Below the pieces are notes generated by a model, which worked only from the letters and a program-made list of their open reading frames with translations, was not told where the DNA came from and did not search any database. From contig CP136063.1 of the NCBI GenBank assembly GCA_032622095.1, positions 37,484,106 through 37,548,105 on the forward strand: a stretch of DNA of 64,000 nt, written 5' to 3'. Each line of letters opens with the position of its first letter. The first letter of the stretch is position 1. The translations under genes and the position numbers were made by a program. The DNA comes from Siphonodentalium dalli. Lineage: Eukaryota > Mollusca > Scaphopoda > Gadilida > Siphonodentaliidae. This document shows positions 12,655-24,934 of this stretch, piece after piece.

Positions 12655-14040
12655 GACAGTGCTGTCTCGTCAAAAGTTCAAAACAGATAAAAACGATAAA
12701 TTTAATATATGCTCAGTTTTCGAAAAATCCTCATGTCATTGATGTGGGAGATGTGGCTTGGAATCATTCCAAAGATCCTCATGCCCTGTCAATTGAGAGG
12801 TGAATTCGATGCTGACTCCAGAATGAAAGCAATTATTAAAATGCATGTAACTCTATTCATAATAGCATTGTTTGTATTGTCATTGCCATTTTATTGTACC
12901 GGTATATATGAATTTCAATGCCAACTTTCTCTGAAGTTAGTTCCATTCCACAAATCCGATATACATGTATATGATAACTAATGGGTTGATACTTTTTGAA
13001 GAGTGTTGTGTCCTCTTGTCAAAACTGATCAAAATGATATTTTCATGCTCACTCAGTTTTTGAAAAATCCTCTTGTCATTGACAAGAGAGAGGTAACTTG
13101 GAGTCATTCCAAAGATCCTCATACCCTGTCAATTGCAGAGGTGACTTCGATGCCTTATCCTGGATGCAAGCAATTAAAATATAAACTTGAGTCAAGTTGA
13201 GTGCATCTAACTTTTCCGATTCAATATAATTGTTTAATTGTCAATTTATTTTACAGGCAAATGACAATGCCAACTATGGCTGATGTTCGATCAATTAAAG
13301 GCACGTGCGGCCTTAATTGTCGAAAATATTCATATTTGTTCCAAACACCGCAAACAGTAAAACGCATACAGTTCCGTTCATATATACCATGACCATCGCG
13401 TAAACAGCATGTTATCATAAAGACCTACTATATTTTACCTAAGCATGAGCCTGATTGTGTTACAGAAGACAGCACAATGCTACTGGCTAATCACACACAA
13501 ATGGCATAAACGCTCTTTATTAGTTCCATATCAGGTATTCACAAACGAAGAACGCTCTTTATGTTTACCATCATAATATAAACAAACACCAGAAAAGTAA
13601 CTTTTTACGCCTTTGTTTACATAACAATGGTCAAACATATGACCATAACATACTGTTTATGCTGATATTTCTTATTTGTATACGGACAAAGTCTATCTAC
13701 ATTTTGATGTTCTTTCTGTTTATGGCGGTTTTTGACTGGTGGAGATATTTTCACAGGATACCCACCGCCAAGGCCAACCGTGTCTTTAAGCATACTGGAT
13801 GTATATCTAATAGCACATTCCTCGGGATTTTATTCTGGGCAACATTTTTCTGACAATGCTGTGTTTTCTCAACAAAATTTATCAATATGATACTTTCATT
13901 CTCAGTTTTTGAAAGATCTTCATGTCATTGACACGGGAGAGGTGGCTTGGAGTCAATCCAAAGATCCTCGTGCCCCGTCAATTGGAGAAGTGGCTTCAAT
14001 GCTGGCTTAAAGCAATTATTAATTTAAAAAATAGTGAGTT
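12655..14040 (+). repeat. Three spaced copies of a coding-like ~170-bp segment
   Basis: Copies at about 12655-12840, 13000-13180 and 13850-14020 share 'attccaaagatcct', 'tgtcattga' and 'ctgtcaatt'. In all three, one plus-strand frame reads the same pattern: VID followed by a GEVAWSHSKDP-like run (copy 2 reads VTWSHSKDPHTLSI). Copy 1 loses the frame through a one-base deletion. The conserved frame suggests descent from a coding exon or repeat domain. I do not recognise the protein. Confidence 0.55.
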
Positions 14041-14119
14041 AAACTTTTCTTGCTCATTTCATTGCAAATTTATTATACCAGTACATGTAAATGCCAATGT
14101 AATATGAGGTCCATTCAGC

Positions 14120-14566
14120 ATATATAACATATGATAACATGTTTTTCATGATTTGTTTTGGCTAATAAATATCGCTTTCAATATCGAACATTCTTACTGT
14201 GATGGCTTAAATTCAGTGGCGTCAACCATGTGATTCTGATTCAAGATTACAGTTGCTACAACACCCAAAAATGTCCAATATTTGCAAAAAGAATGCATGT
14301 AAATGTATTGCACATAAAGTGTATAGATTAGTTGGTACAGTGTGTGTACCAAATATGCACAATATTGGGTACTATATACTACAAAATTGTGTGGGTTGTT
14401 ACACAGATGTGTATAAAGTACACACTACCGTGTACTATGTACACAAATGTGTATGAAAAAAGTACACACTAACTGTGTATTATCTGTGTAGTAACTGTCT
14501 ACCAACTTTTTACTGGCTACACATATATGTGTGTATAGAGCTACACATATTGTGTGTACCAAAAAT
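14120..14566. repeat. Imperfect TACACA/TGTGTA-rich low-complexity DNA
   Basis: Repeated short runs such as 'gtgtgtaccaa', 'tacacaaatgtgta' and 'ctacacata' suggest decayed microsatellite DNA. No gene is recognised. Confidence 0.5.
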
Positions 14567-14638
14567 TGTAATCTCATCTTCCCTGTCACTGTCAATTTCA
14601 TCAAATGTGATTGTATCGGTCAATAGAATTTCTGTGCA
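14567..14638 (-). repeat. 72-bp inverted duplicate of the 16243-16314 pseudogene end
   Basis: The reverse complement of these 72 bases matches 16243-16314 with one mismatch that I can see. It comes from the acidic C-terminal part of the PIN/CXC-like pseudogene (frame reading FDEIDSDRED). It forms the outer edge of the minisatellite that follows. Confidence 0.9.
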
Positions 14639-15790
14639 CACTAGGTATACTCATATACTTGACCCATGACCATATAGTCACCCCCTGTGTACCTATATTC
14701 AACACATTCATCATCATACAGTCATTCATTGTATACAAATTCACCTCACCATTGGTCATACGTCACTCACTGTATACATGTTCACCAAACTCATGGCAAA
14801 ATAGCCATGCAAGATATACATATACATGTACCCCCAACCATGACCATATAATCACTCCAGGTAAACATATGCACCTCACTAATGGCGATTTAGCCACTCG
14901 CTTTATAGACATATCTCTCCATAACCATACAGCCACTCTTGTACAACCTACACATGACCATACAACCATGCAGGCACACCAGGTATACTCCTAAACCTTT
15001 CCCATGACCATATAGTCACTCCCTGTATACCTATTCACCACATTAATGATCATACGTATAGTCACTCCTTGTATACCTGTTCACCTCACTATTGGCCATA
15101 CAGTCACTCCCTGAAAACATATTCACCTCACTATTGGCCATAGAGTCACTCACTGTATATATATTTGCCACGTCAATAGTCATATAACCACTCGATATAT
15201 GCATATATATCCACACATGACCATCCACACACTCGTCAATGACAATTCAGCATACATCAGGTACACATATACACATTATGATTACTGCCATTCCATGTAC
15301 ACCTATACGCATTACACATAGCTGCACATCTATTTATCCATTCAACCCACCAATGATCATACAGACAACACATGTATACATAAGTATACACCTATCTATG
15401 ACAATACAGCCACACAAGGTACATATGTACATCTCACCAATGAACATACAGTCCCTCCATATATACATAAACACACATATGACCATGTATGTACTCTCGT
15501 TATTTACATACATGTAAACCACAGCAATGCCCATTGAGCCACATTGTGTACACATGTACTCGGTAATCATAACCATACAGTCACTCTCTGTATATATATA
15601 GTCACCTCACACATGACCATACTTACACTCCTTGCATACATATACATCTCACCATAGCCACGCCATTCATGACCATATAGCTAATAATGTACACCTACTA
15701 GTATTCACATCATTCATGACCATAAAATAACTCCCTTTATACATATTCACCTCACCTATGGCCACACGGTAACTCCCTGGGTGCCATATT
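14639..15790. repeat. Degenerate ~40-45-bp minisatellite
   Basis: Roughly 25 diverged units follow the pattern 'atgaccatacagtcactc', 'cctgtatac' and 'atattcacctcac'. Short open frames on both strands come from the repeat and are not genes. The array lies between the 72-bp duplicate and the pseudogene at 15.8 kb. Confidence 0.8.
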
Positions 15791-15815
15791 GACCTCCAGT
15801 CTGTATCACAAGTAA

Positions 15816-16314
15816 TAATTACTTTTCAGCGTTGTTCCAAAAAGGTAAAAAAACACTACTGGAAGTTGCTGGAAAGACCATCAAGATATATGGATGTCAT
15901 GGCTTATTTAGGAATGAATTGGGTTTTGGACAGTGACACGCTTAATACAATCAAGGAGTTAACATGTGCCTTATACATGTATGGTCCACATTCGAGAAAA
16001 GTGAATTAAGCTAGGTGGGTAAAGTTCCAGATGAAGTTCGAGAATCAGCAACAGGTAGTTGATCTTTCTGCAATTCCACCATGTGAGGAATCTTTAATTC
16101 TACACTCAAAATGAGCCAACATGATAGCAAAACAGTGGATACTAACAACCGTTGTCAAATCAACCACTCCCGGTGCAGCACTTCATGGATGGACGGCCGA
16201 TAGGCAGCCTGAGTTGTTGGAACCAATCTTCTCGTAAGATGTTGCACAGAAATTCTATTGACTGATACAATCACATTTGATGAAATTGACAGTGACAGGG
16301 AAGATGAGATTACA
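15816..16314 (+). pseudogene. PIN/CXC-type multicopy gene fragment, broken
   Basis: The plus-strand frame from about 15860 resembles the C-terminal half of a large uncharacterised family I know from coral, mollusc and fish genomes, the same family as 44163-46095. Visible pieces are a GKGKK-like start (read as FQKGKK), then DSDTLNTIKELTCALY, VVDLSAIPPCEESLILHS, MIAKQW, and GAALHGWTAD. There is a frameshift near 15860 and three in-frame stops (about 16008, 16116 and 16234). The end is acidic (FDEIDSDRED). The N-terminal nuclease-like half and the cysteine-rich CXC tail are missing. Family assignment is from memory of sequence patterns. Confidence 0.6.
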
Positions 16315-17711
16315 TAATCCGTGGGCAGAACTATTGCAATTTATTATATGAATTATATCAACTAATATGAGCGACCTTTCGAGTTTAGTATAGCATAAAA
16401 TTGAAAGCATTGAGAACACTATCTTGGGGTAGGGTTAAGTTTTACTTTATTTCTCAATTCTGGTCTGGTACATGATTATAGCATTTCATGTCTGATATTG
16501 GGGAAGAATTCATGCTTATTGTGGTGCATGTTGTGCAGCTGTATCCATAAAACTGACAAAGTCATGGGAATTTTGCCGAAAATTTTCACTGAAAAATAAT
16601 CAAAATTTAGATAATTTACCCCAAAAAAATCAAAATTTAAACAAAAATAGACTCTACCATAACAGAAACCTCCTCAGATACATGCTAATTCCATGATATA
16701 TAATAAGACTCTGAATTGGTTAACAAAACGGAACGAAAACGGGCTATTCTGACTTGACAGGTATTTTCAGATAGAAAATCAGTTTTAGGGGGGGTGGGTT
16801 AAGTTTTTGGAAATATCTCAGCTTTTTGGAAATCATTCCTTGTGATGTTGATATCATTAAATCAGGTATATAATGCTGAAAAATTTGATGCACCACTGAG
16901 AGCTTTATACCGAAAAATGAAAAATTTATAGGAAATCTTCTGGAAAACTTTTTTGAAAAAGCACTGCAATTTATGCATTTTTTTTTTAATTTTCGTGAAT
17001 TTTTCACAAAATTTGTTGGATAATATAACTTTTTGCACATCATATATGTTAAGCAACCCAGATAGAATAAATATCTGATATTCAAGTATATTTTATTCAA
17101 CATTTGTCTTATTTTATTGGTTTTCCTGATTATACTGAAATTTGCAGGTCAAAAACACCAAAAAGGTCCAAAAAATATATTTTCCACATGTTCCGCCCTG
17201 GATACCTCAGTGTTTTGGAACCCCCATGGGACAAGGATAATTGGAGATAGCGTCAAAATTTCTACCTTTTCGTGTGACACCACCCTCATCTGGGGGCCGG
17301 TCTAGTTGTAATCCGAGCCCGGTGTTGTTGGATATTAAAATTGTGTTGATTGTCCTTACGCCAACGGGTGTGGAATAATAACACGTTTCCAATGCTTCGT
17401 TTAATCACAGATTGATTCCAATGAGAACTGGTTACACCACTTACTGCTAACTGGACTTTCCATGTACACAATTAACATAATTGTCATAACGCAGAATCGC
17501 CAAATGTAGTCCCAATTTCTCAAAGTGTAGTCCTGTAGAACTTTTCTCAATACGTTTATCATCAATTCACGATAATCAAACATGCACATATAAATAATTA
17601 GTTTGAACACATTTAGTTTTCAATTCCAAAGTTCGCTTAAATAACATATAATTATGATGAGTATAACAAGACTCCACAGTTAATTCAACAGGACCAACAA
17701 TGTCATAATTA
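16315..17711. other. Gene-free stretch
   Basis: AT-rich, with only short low-complexity frames (for example 16744-17103 on the minus strand, rich in Lys, Phe and Ile). A G-run is at 16789-16794. No family is recognised. Confidence 0.4.
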
Positions 17712-18161
17712 TTAGGACCGGACTGTGCGATTACGTAGTACGTAAATAACATTTGACTCGTGATTATCCTCATGATTAGCCTCACGATTAGCGTCATGAT
17801 TAGCTTCACCATCCTCACGATTAGACTCATGATTAGCCTCATCGTCCTCACAATTAGCCTCATGGTTCGCCTCATCATCCTCACGATTAGCCTCATGGTT
17901 CGCCTCATGGTTCGCCTCATCATCCTCACGATTAGCCTCATGATTAACCTCACGATTAGCCTCATGGTTAGCCTCACCGTCCTCACAATTAGCATTATGA
18001 TTATCCTCACGATTAGCCTCATGATTAGCCTCAGCATCCTCACGATTAGCCTCATGATTGGCCTCACCATCTTCACGATTAGCCTCATGGTTCGCCTCAT
18101 CATCTTCACGATTATCCTCATCAGACTCAGACTCCTTTAAACAAAATGAGATTGGTATCAT
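17712..18161 (-). CDS. Possible acidic repeat protein, or minisatellite ORF
   Basis: A 149-residue minus-strand frame starts MIPISFCLKESESDED and then consists of repeats such as NREDDEANHEA. The DNA at 17756-18130 is a minisatellite with 12- and 9-base sub-units ('cacgattagcctcatg', 'gttcgcctcatcatc'). All units keep multiples of three, and this frame stays open throughout. The opposite strand and one other frame are also open, as expected for a stop-poor repeat. Many substitutions are GAC/GAT or AAC/AAT-type silent changes. I know no family, see no splice context, and a non-coding origin is more likely. Confidence 0.3.
   Translation of the reverse strand: MIPISFCLKESESDEDNREDDEANHEANREDGEANHEANREDAEANHEANREDNHNANCEDGEANHEANREVNHEANREDDEANHEANHEANREDDEANHEANCEDDEANHESNREDGEANHDANREANHEDNHESNVIYVLRNRTVRS
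17756..18130. repeat. Minisatellite with 12/9-bp sub-units
   Basis: About 30 sub-units based on 'acgattagcctcatg' and 'gttcgcctcatcatcctc'. Array length stays in frame with the minus-strand ORF described for 17712-18161. Confidence 0.9.
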
Positions 18162-18525
18162 GTTGCCAGAAACTTAGTAACTCAGTAACTTCCGAAAAAT
18201 AGAAAATAAAATGACATTGCTAGTCCGTAAGCCAATCCTGAAAAAATCAAGTTTCTTCGCACCCCTCGCATTTTTCATTTCTATATATCACATAAACGGG
18301 CGTCATCTGTCGGTCATGATGATGTTAATCTGCCGTTATAAAATATATAGAAATAAATGAAGACTACGTTGAGCCTCTATATCACTGAACATTTCCTTCA
18401 TCCGTAGGTATATAATAGATCACTGCAAACGTTGCTGGATGAAGCGTGTGCCAGCAAGATCAAACAACAACAACAACCGGTGGTGTGTTTCCGTCCATGT
18501 TCACATATTTGTTTTTAAATCTCCT

Positions 18526-18841
18526 AAGCCGCTTTCACACATGTCCGTTTCTCCGATGCGTTTCCTTGCGTTTCTAATATTTTAACGCATCCGGAAAACG
18601 CATCGGTTAAAACAGTGATAATATCACTGGGTCTTTCACACATGTGCGTTTGCCGGATGCGTTTCTTTTTTTTTCATGTCTCGGACTTGAAATGCTGCGT
18701 TTCGCCTGCGTTTCTAAAAAAACATACACAAGCATGTGTGGCAAGCTTCACTATTTTGACCGATGCGTTTTCCGGATGCGTTAAAATATTAGAAACGCAA
18801 GGAAACGCATCGGAGAAACGGACATGTGTGAAAGCAGCTTT
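18526..18841. mobile_element. MITE-like hairpin element, ~316 bp
   Basis: The left 85 bases (GCCGCTTTCACACATGTCCG...) reappear inverted at the right end, ending 'catgtgtgaaagcagc'. Arms contain 'tctccgatgcgtttccttgc' and 'catccggaaaacgcatcgg'. The centre repeats the motif 'cacacatgtgcgtttgccgg'. Flanks carry TAA on the left and TTA/TTAA on the right, so a 3-4-bp AT-rich target duplication is possible. No protein is encoded. Confidence 0.8.
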
Positions 18842-19091
18842 AATATATTCAAAACTTTGCAAACTGATTACGCCCGTCTTGGTATCGTCAATAAGAAAAA
18901 TTTGTTTGGATCAGCAATTTAATAGAATCAAAACATTGACTGACATGTAGAATCTCAGCCGCTGCCAACGGAGCAAACATAAAGCAACCTGGCGTTAAAA
19001 ACTAACCATACCCCCTAAAATTATTTTCTATATATAATATATATATTTTACGAAAATGATAAAATCAAGCGAAAGTGAGTGTTTGCCACCA

Positions 19092-19619
19092 TTAAAGGTG
19101 AAGTATCTCTTTGTAAACATGTATTATATAGTTACCGGGGTATAATATATTGGATTTGAATCGAAGACTCCTGTCCGGAAATGCTTCTATCGATTAATAT
19201 TAATTTTATTTTGAATATTTTCTGGTCCAAAAAGGTGTGTTTGTTCAGCTAACGAACAATAGTAGTTACTGTTCACATAGACCAGAAATTATATTGTTAA
19301 ATTTTGTCACAAATAAACGTTAATTATACTCATTATCGCTTATATCTGTGGAACAAAACAATACAAACAATCAATGTGGGACATTTGATCTTCGGTGCGT
19401 AGTCATAGGAACAGCCCAGTGCTCTATGTCGCAATATATGGTATCATCCGAATGGTCTGTTCTAAAAATACACATAAACGGTCCCGATTTAATATTCGAA
19501 ATAAAATCAATATTAATTGATGGAAGCTTTTCCGGACAGGGGTCTTCAGTTCATATATATTATTTTATACCCACGCAACTATTTAAAATTTGTTATTTAA
19601 AGGGATAAACCATCTTTAA
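19092..19619. mobile_element. Kolobok-like MITE, 528 bp
   Basis: The ends are TTAAAGGTGAAG and, inverted, TTAAAGATGGTT. Long inverted arms share 'gaagac(t/c)cctgtccggaaa' and 'attaatatt(a/g)attttattt'. It has the same TTAA + AGR end type as 11185-11589 and 40875-41465, with otherwise different sequence. No coding content. Confidence 0.72.
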
Positions 19620-21454
19620 ATCAAAAGATTTGATGAACCCACAACGCGTATCCATCATCGAATATCAATTAGCTTGAAATGAAACAAGACATGGCAAATT
19701 ACTCCGAATTAACTTTTTTTTAGGTCGATTTTGAGAAAACAAAAATAGAAAAATGTGACAAAACTCTACACATGTAGATTTTCTCTGTAAAATCTTGTTC
19801 TTATAATCGCAAGAAAGTCAAAATAAACGTCAAAGTTTATTTGAGCAGAAAAATGTTTAAAAGTTTACGTGGGGTCAGTAAATTGAGCCTAAAATTCCAT
19901 CGTTTCCTCGAGATTGCAGGGATCGCATGTGGATCACATTTTCCTGGACATTCCACGAGTGTCTTCCAATCACCCAAATACCAATAAACTTACTCAGGAC
20001 TGTGTTGACAAAAAATTTGCACTAGGCAAATACTGTAATAGTCTGGTCGATAAGCTGAACTTTTAGGGTCAACCTAGAACAAATTTGTACTAATTTGTTC
20101 TTTATACCGCTTTGATGAGGAAGATATCCTCTATTACATATCCAAAAACCGTTAAAATCCGCTTTGAAGTTTTTTTTTTGCAATTTAAGATGGCGTCCAA
20201 GATGGCTGCCATTTTCCGTTAAGTCAGTTTGATTCAATTATAGCGAGAAAGTCTTTTCATATGCATACATTTTTGTGAAGCTAAGACATAACGGCACCTT
20301 TTTGTGCCAAAATTGGAACTCCTGCTTAAGATGGCGGCCAAAATTTTGACCGGAAGTGGAAAATGTTACGTGTTTTACTTATATATTTAAGATACGTATC
20401 CGATGTTTGGAACTAGTTGAGAATTTTGACTTTATTTTTAGTTCAGCATGGTAATTGACAATTGGAGCAATGGAATATGCCATTCGCCGGGTCCCCACCC
20501 CGTCCGATCACTCAAAAAATCGATATATTCATGCGTATATTCATAGCGAATTCGCAGCAACCTTTTGGCATCTTTTTCGGAACAGCACAGCATAATATTT
20601 GGAATATATGTGACAAACGAACATGTTACAAAATTTTTGGTTACCATTTTGCTAACTATCTTGAGTGCATTTTTCTAACAATAGTTTCATTTTACTTAAT
20701 AATGATTCAAACCTGAATAGTGATTTTTTGGCGATTTTGATGTCTAGTTTGTGACAGAAACATTTGAATAATTCTGTCAATTTCAGTGGTTAAAATAGTA
20801 ATAACCGATGTGCATCAGAAATATTAATATTCAATGTATATAAGACAGACTAGTCAATATTTACCATTTCCTTATTTTGGCCGCCTTAGCTTCACAAGAA
20901 TGTATACCTGACCAGATTTTGTTCTTATAATTGCATCACATTGAATTGAAAGAAATAACAGCCATCTGGAATGTCATCTTGAATTACAAAAATATATCCG
21001 CGGGGTTTGTATATGTTATAGGGAAGGGTATATTCCTCTTCAAAATGGTATACAAATCAACTTAGTCCAAATTTATTCTTGGTCAAAGATGTTATTGACC
21101 AGACCATAACCCCACACTTGATTCTCTTGTTGATTGTATAACTTAATTTGATAGATGGTAACAAAAAGATGGAGTCATGCTATATTTGAACTATAATGTA
21201 TAGTATTAACAAGGTTTTGTTCTATTATAGAACAATCTATTTGAATGTAAATGTACGCATATATTGGGAATCAAACTACATCATATTCGATGCGCAAATT
21301 GTGTTGCAATTGTCCACATATCTGCCATCATTCCTTGCACCTATGCCGTAAATATGCTGACATGAGTAAAATTAGCAACTCAGTGCAACTTGTACATCTT
21401 TCATAATTCATACCAAGCATGAGGTGGATTACGAAACTGGCATTATATTGATGA
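19620..21454. other. Gene-free stretch with YY1-like sites
   Basis: No gene recognised. 'caagatggctgccatttt' at about 20198 and 'taagatggcggccaaaattt' at about 20327 match the vertebrate YY1 consensus (AAnATGGCGGC) and resemble the units of the 27.2-28.3 kb array. TA-rich low-complexity patches occur elsewhere. Confidence 0.4.
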
Positions 21455-21790
21455 CTAGCAGGTGTACCCGGCATTATGCGGGTGAAGAATGTGTAATTTA
21501 TTAGTGACCTTCCAAGTCATTTTAAATACGAATTAGTCATCTGGGGCAAACGGTGCCTATAGCATGACTATCCGGATAAAGTTAGATCTACATTTTAAGT
21601 TTATAATAAACGCTCTTTGTTGCTAATTATTAGTGCCTCACACGAGATCAACATCACATATCCCGTGACATTCCACCCACTGTGTAGGAACTGTTACATC
21701 GGAAATAGTTCTATCGCCGATTTGTGATGGTTCTTGACTGATTTGTGACGGTTCCTGATGATCGAAATTATACATTTTCACGACTTTTTG
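21455..21790 (-). mobile_element. Helitron 3' end and associated dispersed repeat
   Basis: On the minus strand the sequence ends with the hairpin ACCCGC...GCCGGGT, a short spacer and CTAG at 21455, then T: a Helitron 3' end of a different subfamily from that at 10 kb. Adjacent sequence at 21530-21790 ('gtaggaactgttacatcgga', 'ctgatttgtgacggttcctg') is found inverted at 25610-25870. The TC end was not located. Confidence 0.6.
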
Positions 21791-22336
21791 ACAGTTAAAA
21801 CGCAATTTTGTGGCATCTAGGTGATAATTCGATTAGGTATTTTCAATCCCATCACAATCTGTGGCACCAATGAGCGTGTTAATAACGAAACTTTCATTGT
21901 GCGAGTCATAACATCGACAAAAACCGCGAATTTTGATAATTGTTTGTGTTCTCTCCTGATCGAGTCGGTTCTCTCCCCATTTAATCATTATATACGGGTA
22001 AAACTATGGCTAATATTTACCATGGTACATGGTTCAAACTGCCAATTTTGTGAAAGTATACAAAGATAAACACAACAAACTATGCATTAAGTTCAAATTT
22101 GCACCACTTGTCATTAATTTCGATGAATTACACTGCCTTTCTATGCTTATCCAATAAGCTGTGTTACGCCTTTCAAAATTCACAAATTCGCCAGCTAGTT
22201 TGAAAAATAACGCTTTTTGCAGGCCCAATATTTCCATGAGTCAATAGCCGGTTAACAATAGTGAAATTTCATAGCGCTGGACTTCAGAAAGCGTGAGCGC
22301 AGACGGGATATATAGAGTTATCTGTCTTGTATTTTA
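21791..22336. other. Gene-free stretch between Helitron-related repeats
   Basis: No gene or element end recognised. It may include the unlocated 5' part of the minus-strand Helitron at 21455. Confidence 0.35.
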
Positions 22337-22896
22337 TCTATTATATATTTTGGAACTTCTGTCTGTATGTATGTATTTGTGTTATACACTCGAAAAACTT
22401 CTCGACCGATCCGACTCAAATTTGGTGTGTAGGCCTACTTTGATCCGGGGAAATTTGGTGTGTAGGCCTACTTTGATCCGGGGAAGAATATGGGCGGGTC
22501 CAATTTCACGTGCGACCGTGTCCTTGACCTCGCTCAAATACGCTCATATAGGCATGATTCTGGACTTCGACCGATCCCACTCAAATGTGGTAGCTGGTTC
22601 TACTTTGATCACGGGAACAATATGGGCGGGTCCAATTTCACTTGCGATCGTGTCCTTGACCTTGACCTCGCTCATATACGCTCATATAGGCATGTTTCTA
22701 GACCTCGACCGATCCGACTCAAATTTTGTGTAATTTAGGCCTACTTTGATCCCGGGAACAATATGGGTGGGTCCAATTTCACGTGCGACCATGTCCTTGA
22801 CCTTGACCATATTCGCTCATATAGGCATGTTTCCGGCGGAGACGATCACAAATAAATCCCTAAATAGCCCGGACGAAGAGGGGGGACATCTGCTAG
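22337..22896 (+). mobile_element. Helitron-like element with internal tandem repeats
   Basis: It starts TCTATTATATATTTTGG and 'cttctgtctgtatg', matching the 5' end type of the Helitrons at 10 and 26 kb. It ends with an eroded hairpin (AGCCCGGACGAAG...), then 'acatctg' and CTAG at 22893-22896, followed by T. Inside, three ~140-165-bp units carry 'cgaccgatc(c)gactcaaatt', 'gggcgggtccaatttcac' and 'ctcatataggcatg'. No Rep/helicase. Confidence 0.75.
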
Positions 22897-23129
22897 TGTT
22901 GTCTATTTTTGTAGACGTATTTTACTCAACAAAAAGCCAAAAATAAGATGTTAAAAGTTTGTTGACACCCATACAATGTTCTGATTACGCAGTTTATGAA
23001 GTTTATGTCGGGCATCCGCTTGTTGGATGCTGATTATCTAGGTTAAATTCTAGAATTCTAGAATATGCAGCTATTAAAGCATTTTCAAGCACGATAACCT
23101 TTCATTCAATCATATTTTAGAATTTTAGA

Positions 23130-23415
23130 ATCCTACAGTTACACATATTATTATATGGATGTTAAACCTTTGGTTACTAAATGCGCTGTAATGAGAACTG
23201 ACTTGAATCCTATTGGTTAATTTGCAGGAATGCTTGGTTATTAAGTTCAACAAGCAGTAACATATAAAAAAAGAGAACAAAATCATGCAGTTACACATAT
23301 TATTATATGGATGTTAATCCTTTGGTGACTAAATGTGCTGTAATGAGCAGCGACTTGAATCCTATTGATTCATTTGTAGGAATGCTCCGCTATTAAATTC
23401 AACATGCAGTAACCG
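23130..23415. repeat. Two-copy tandem duplication, ~153-bp period
   Basis: Both copies contain 'cagttacacatattattata', 'tggatgttaa.cctttgg' and 'gacttgaatcctattg'. Copies are at about 23134-23270 and 23287-23415. Non-coding. Confidence 0.85.
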
Positions 23416-24934
23416 ATTGTTTGAATTATTAGCTAAACATTCATACAAATGAATCATTAGAAATCGGTGTTATGGGTGTCTGAACCTGGCTATTATAAGG
23501 CACATTATTATTCCTCGATGATAACGTGTCAAGTGAGCAGGGACGTGAGCTGGAGGGTCTCCAATGTTGAGGCGTCCACCTTGGAATTTCCAACCGCATC
23601 ATCCCCTTGAAACAGACCAAACTCAAGGCATGGGCTTTGGTTTTCCCCAACTGCAGGACATATTATAGTTCTAGATTGTATGCCATTCTGAAGTGAATTG
23701 ATTAATAGCCTTTGATTGGCCACCATGAAAACCGGGGGGAGAAACTCAAGATACATGGCCCCAGTGAGAAAATGTGGATATCTGAACCTGAAAATTGCAA
23801 AAATCATCTAAACTGGCTTCAAGATTCCCAAGTGTTGGAAGTTTCCAACCTTGCGGCCCCCATGCACCCCCACAAGATTGGAAATGTTCCAAACAGATGG
23901 AGAGAGAGAGAGAGCTTTATTTATTTTGCAAAAGAGCATACATTATTTAATACAAAGCATATTAATTAAATGGAATTAGATTATTTGTCTATTAACCAGT
24001 TTCTTGCCAATTTCGGGGGGGGGGGGGGGGGTAAATGTGATATAGAAAACTAGACCACCCCTGCTCCCTACCTCCTGCCCATCCATCCATCATGAATTTT
24101 GGATCAACTCAAAAGAAGAGGTGTCCATTTGTATATGCCAAATATGGTTGATTACATGTTTAAAGTGTAGGAAAGTATGCAAATGTTGGTCTAAAAACGA
24201 CAAATTCCCCACTATTAAATTGTTATCAAACTAAGAGAACAATTTCAACATATTGTTGGTGTTAAATTTCAAACCAATCTATTGTAAGACAAGAAATTTG
24301 TAACTGTTGGAACATTTTTGACCAAAGTTGGGGATAGACACCAATTAATCACCCCCTCCCCCAAGTCCCACACCACCCAAAATCACGTCATAACCTATCA
24401 ATGATTCAATTGAACGTGATTTCATAAGTTATATTCATGTCTGGGCGACAAACATGTGTAAATGTCCCTCAGGCGGACTTCAGAGGAGGAAACATTATGG
24501 CGCTGGCATTGAAATATTGTCACACCTGGATCTTTCAATAATGCCCAGATTAAGTAAATGAATATAACATCTCATATTCTCCTGAGAGTAGATTTATATT
24601 ACCATTGGTCATTTATATAGGCGGGCATGATTATAATACTATACTCATCGGGACTTTCAATATTTTATTTCTGCCTATTAATGTCACTTAATCTCCCGTA
24701 TTAGGTATTTATTGTGTTATTTCTTAATTTACCTCTTCTATTATGCAAATCACATAAGCTACAGTCATTATCTGGTTTAAAATGTCAGATACACAAGACG
24801 ATTTTCGGACCAAAGTGCAGAAATCGTTCGAATAAATCTCATGTACAGAACCGTCACAGCCGTGATTGGTTTGAAATAGAGCCGCAACACAACACGCACC
24901 CGTGTTGATTACGAGGCCACAGCTCCCAATTATT
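23416..24934. other. Gene-free stretch with an 18-base G-run
   Basis: G-run at about 24015-24032 and an AG-rich microsatellite at 23901-23913. Small frames at 23529-23807 (minus) and 23712-23969 (plus) overlap on opposite strands and match nothing I know. Confidence 0.4.

Noticed and set aside
14611-15576. 127-, 92- and 80-residue frames
   Set aside because: Arise from the CATACA/TCACTC minisatellite; His/Thr/Tyr runs with no conservation of frame between units.
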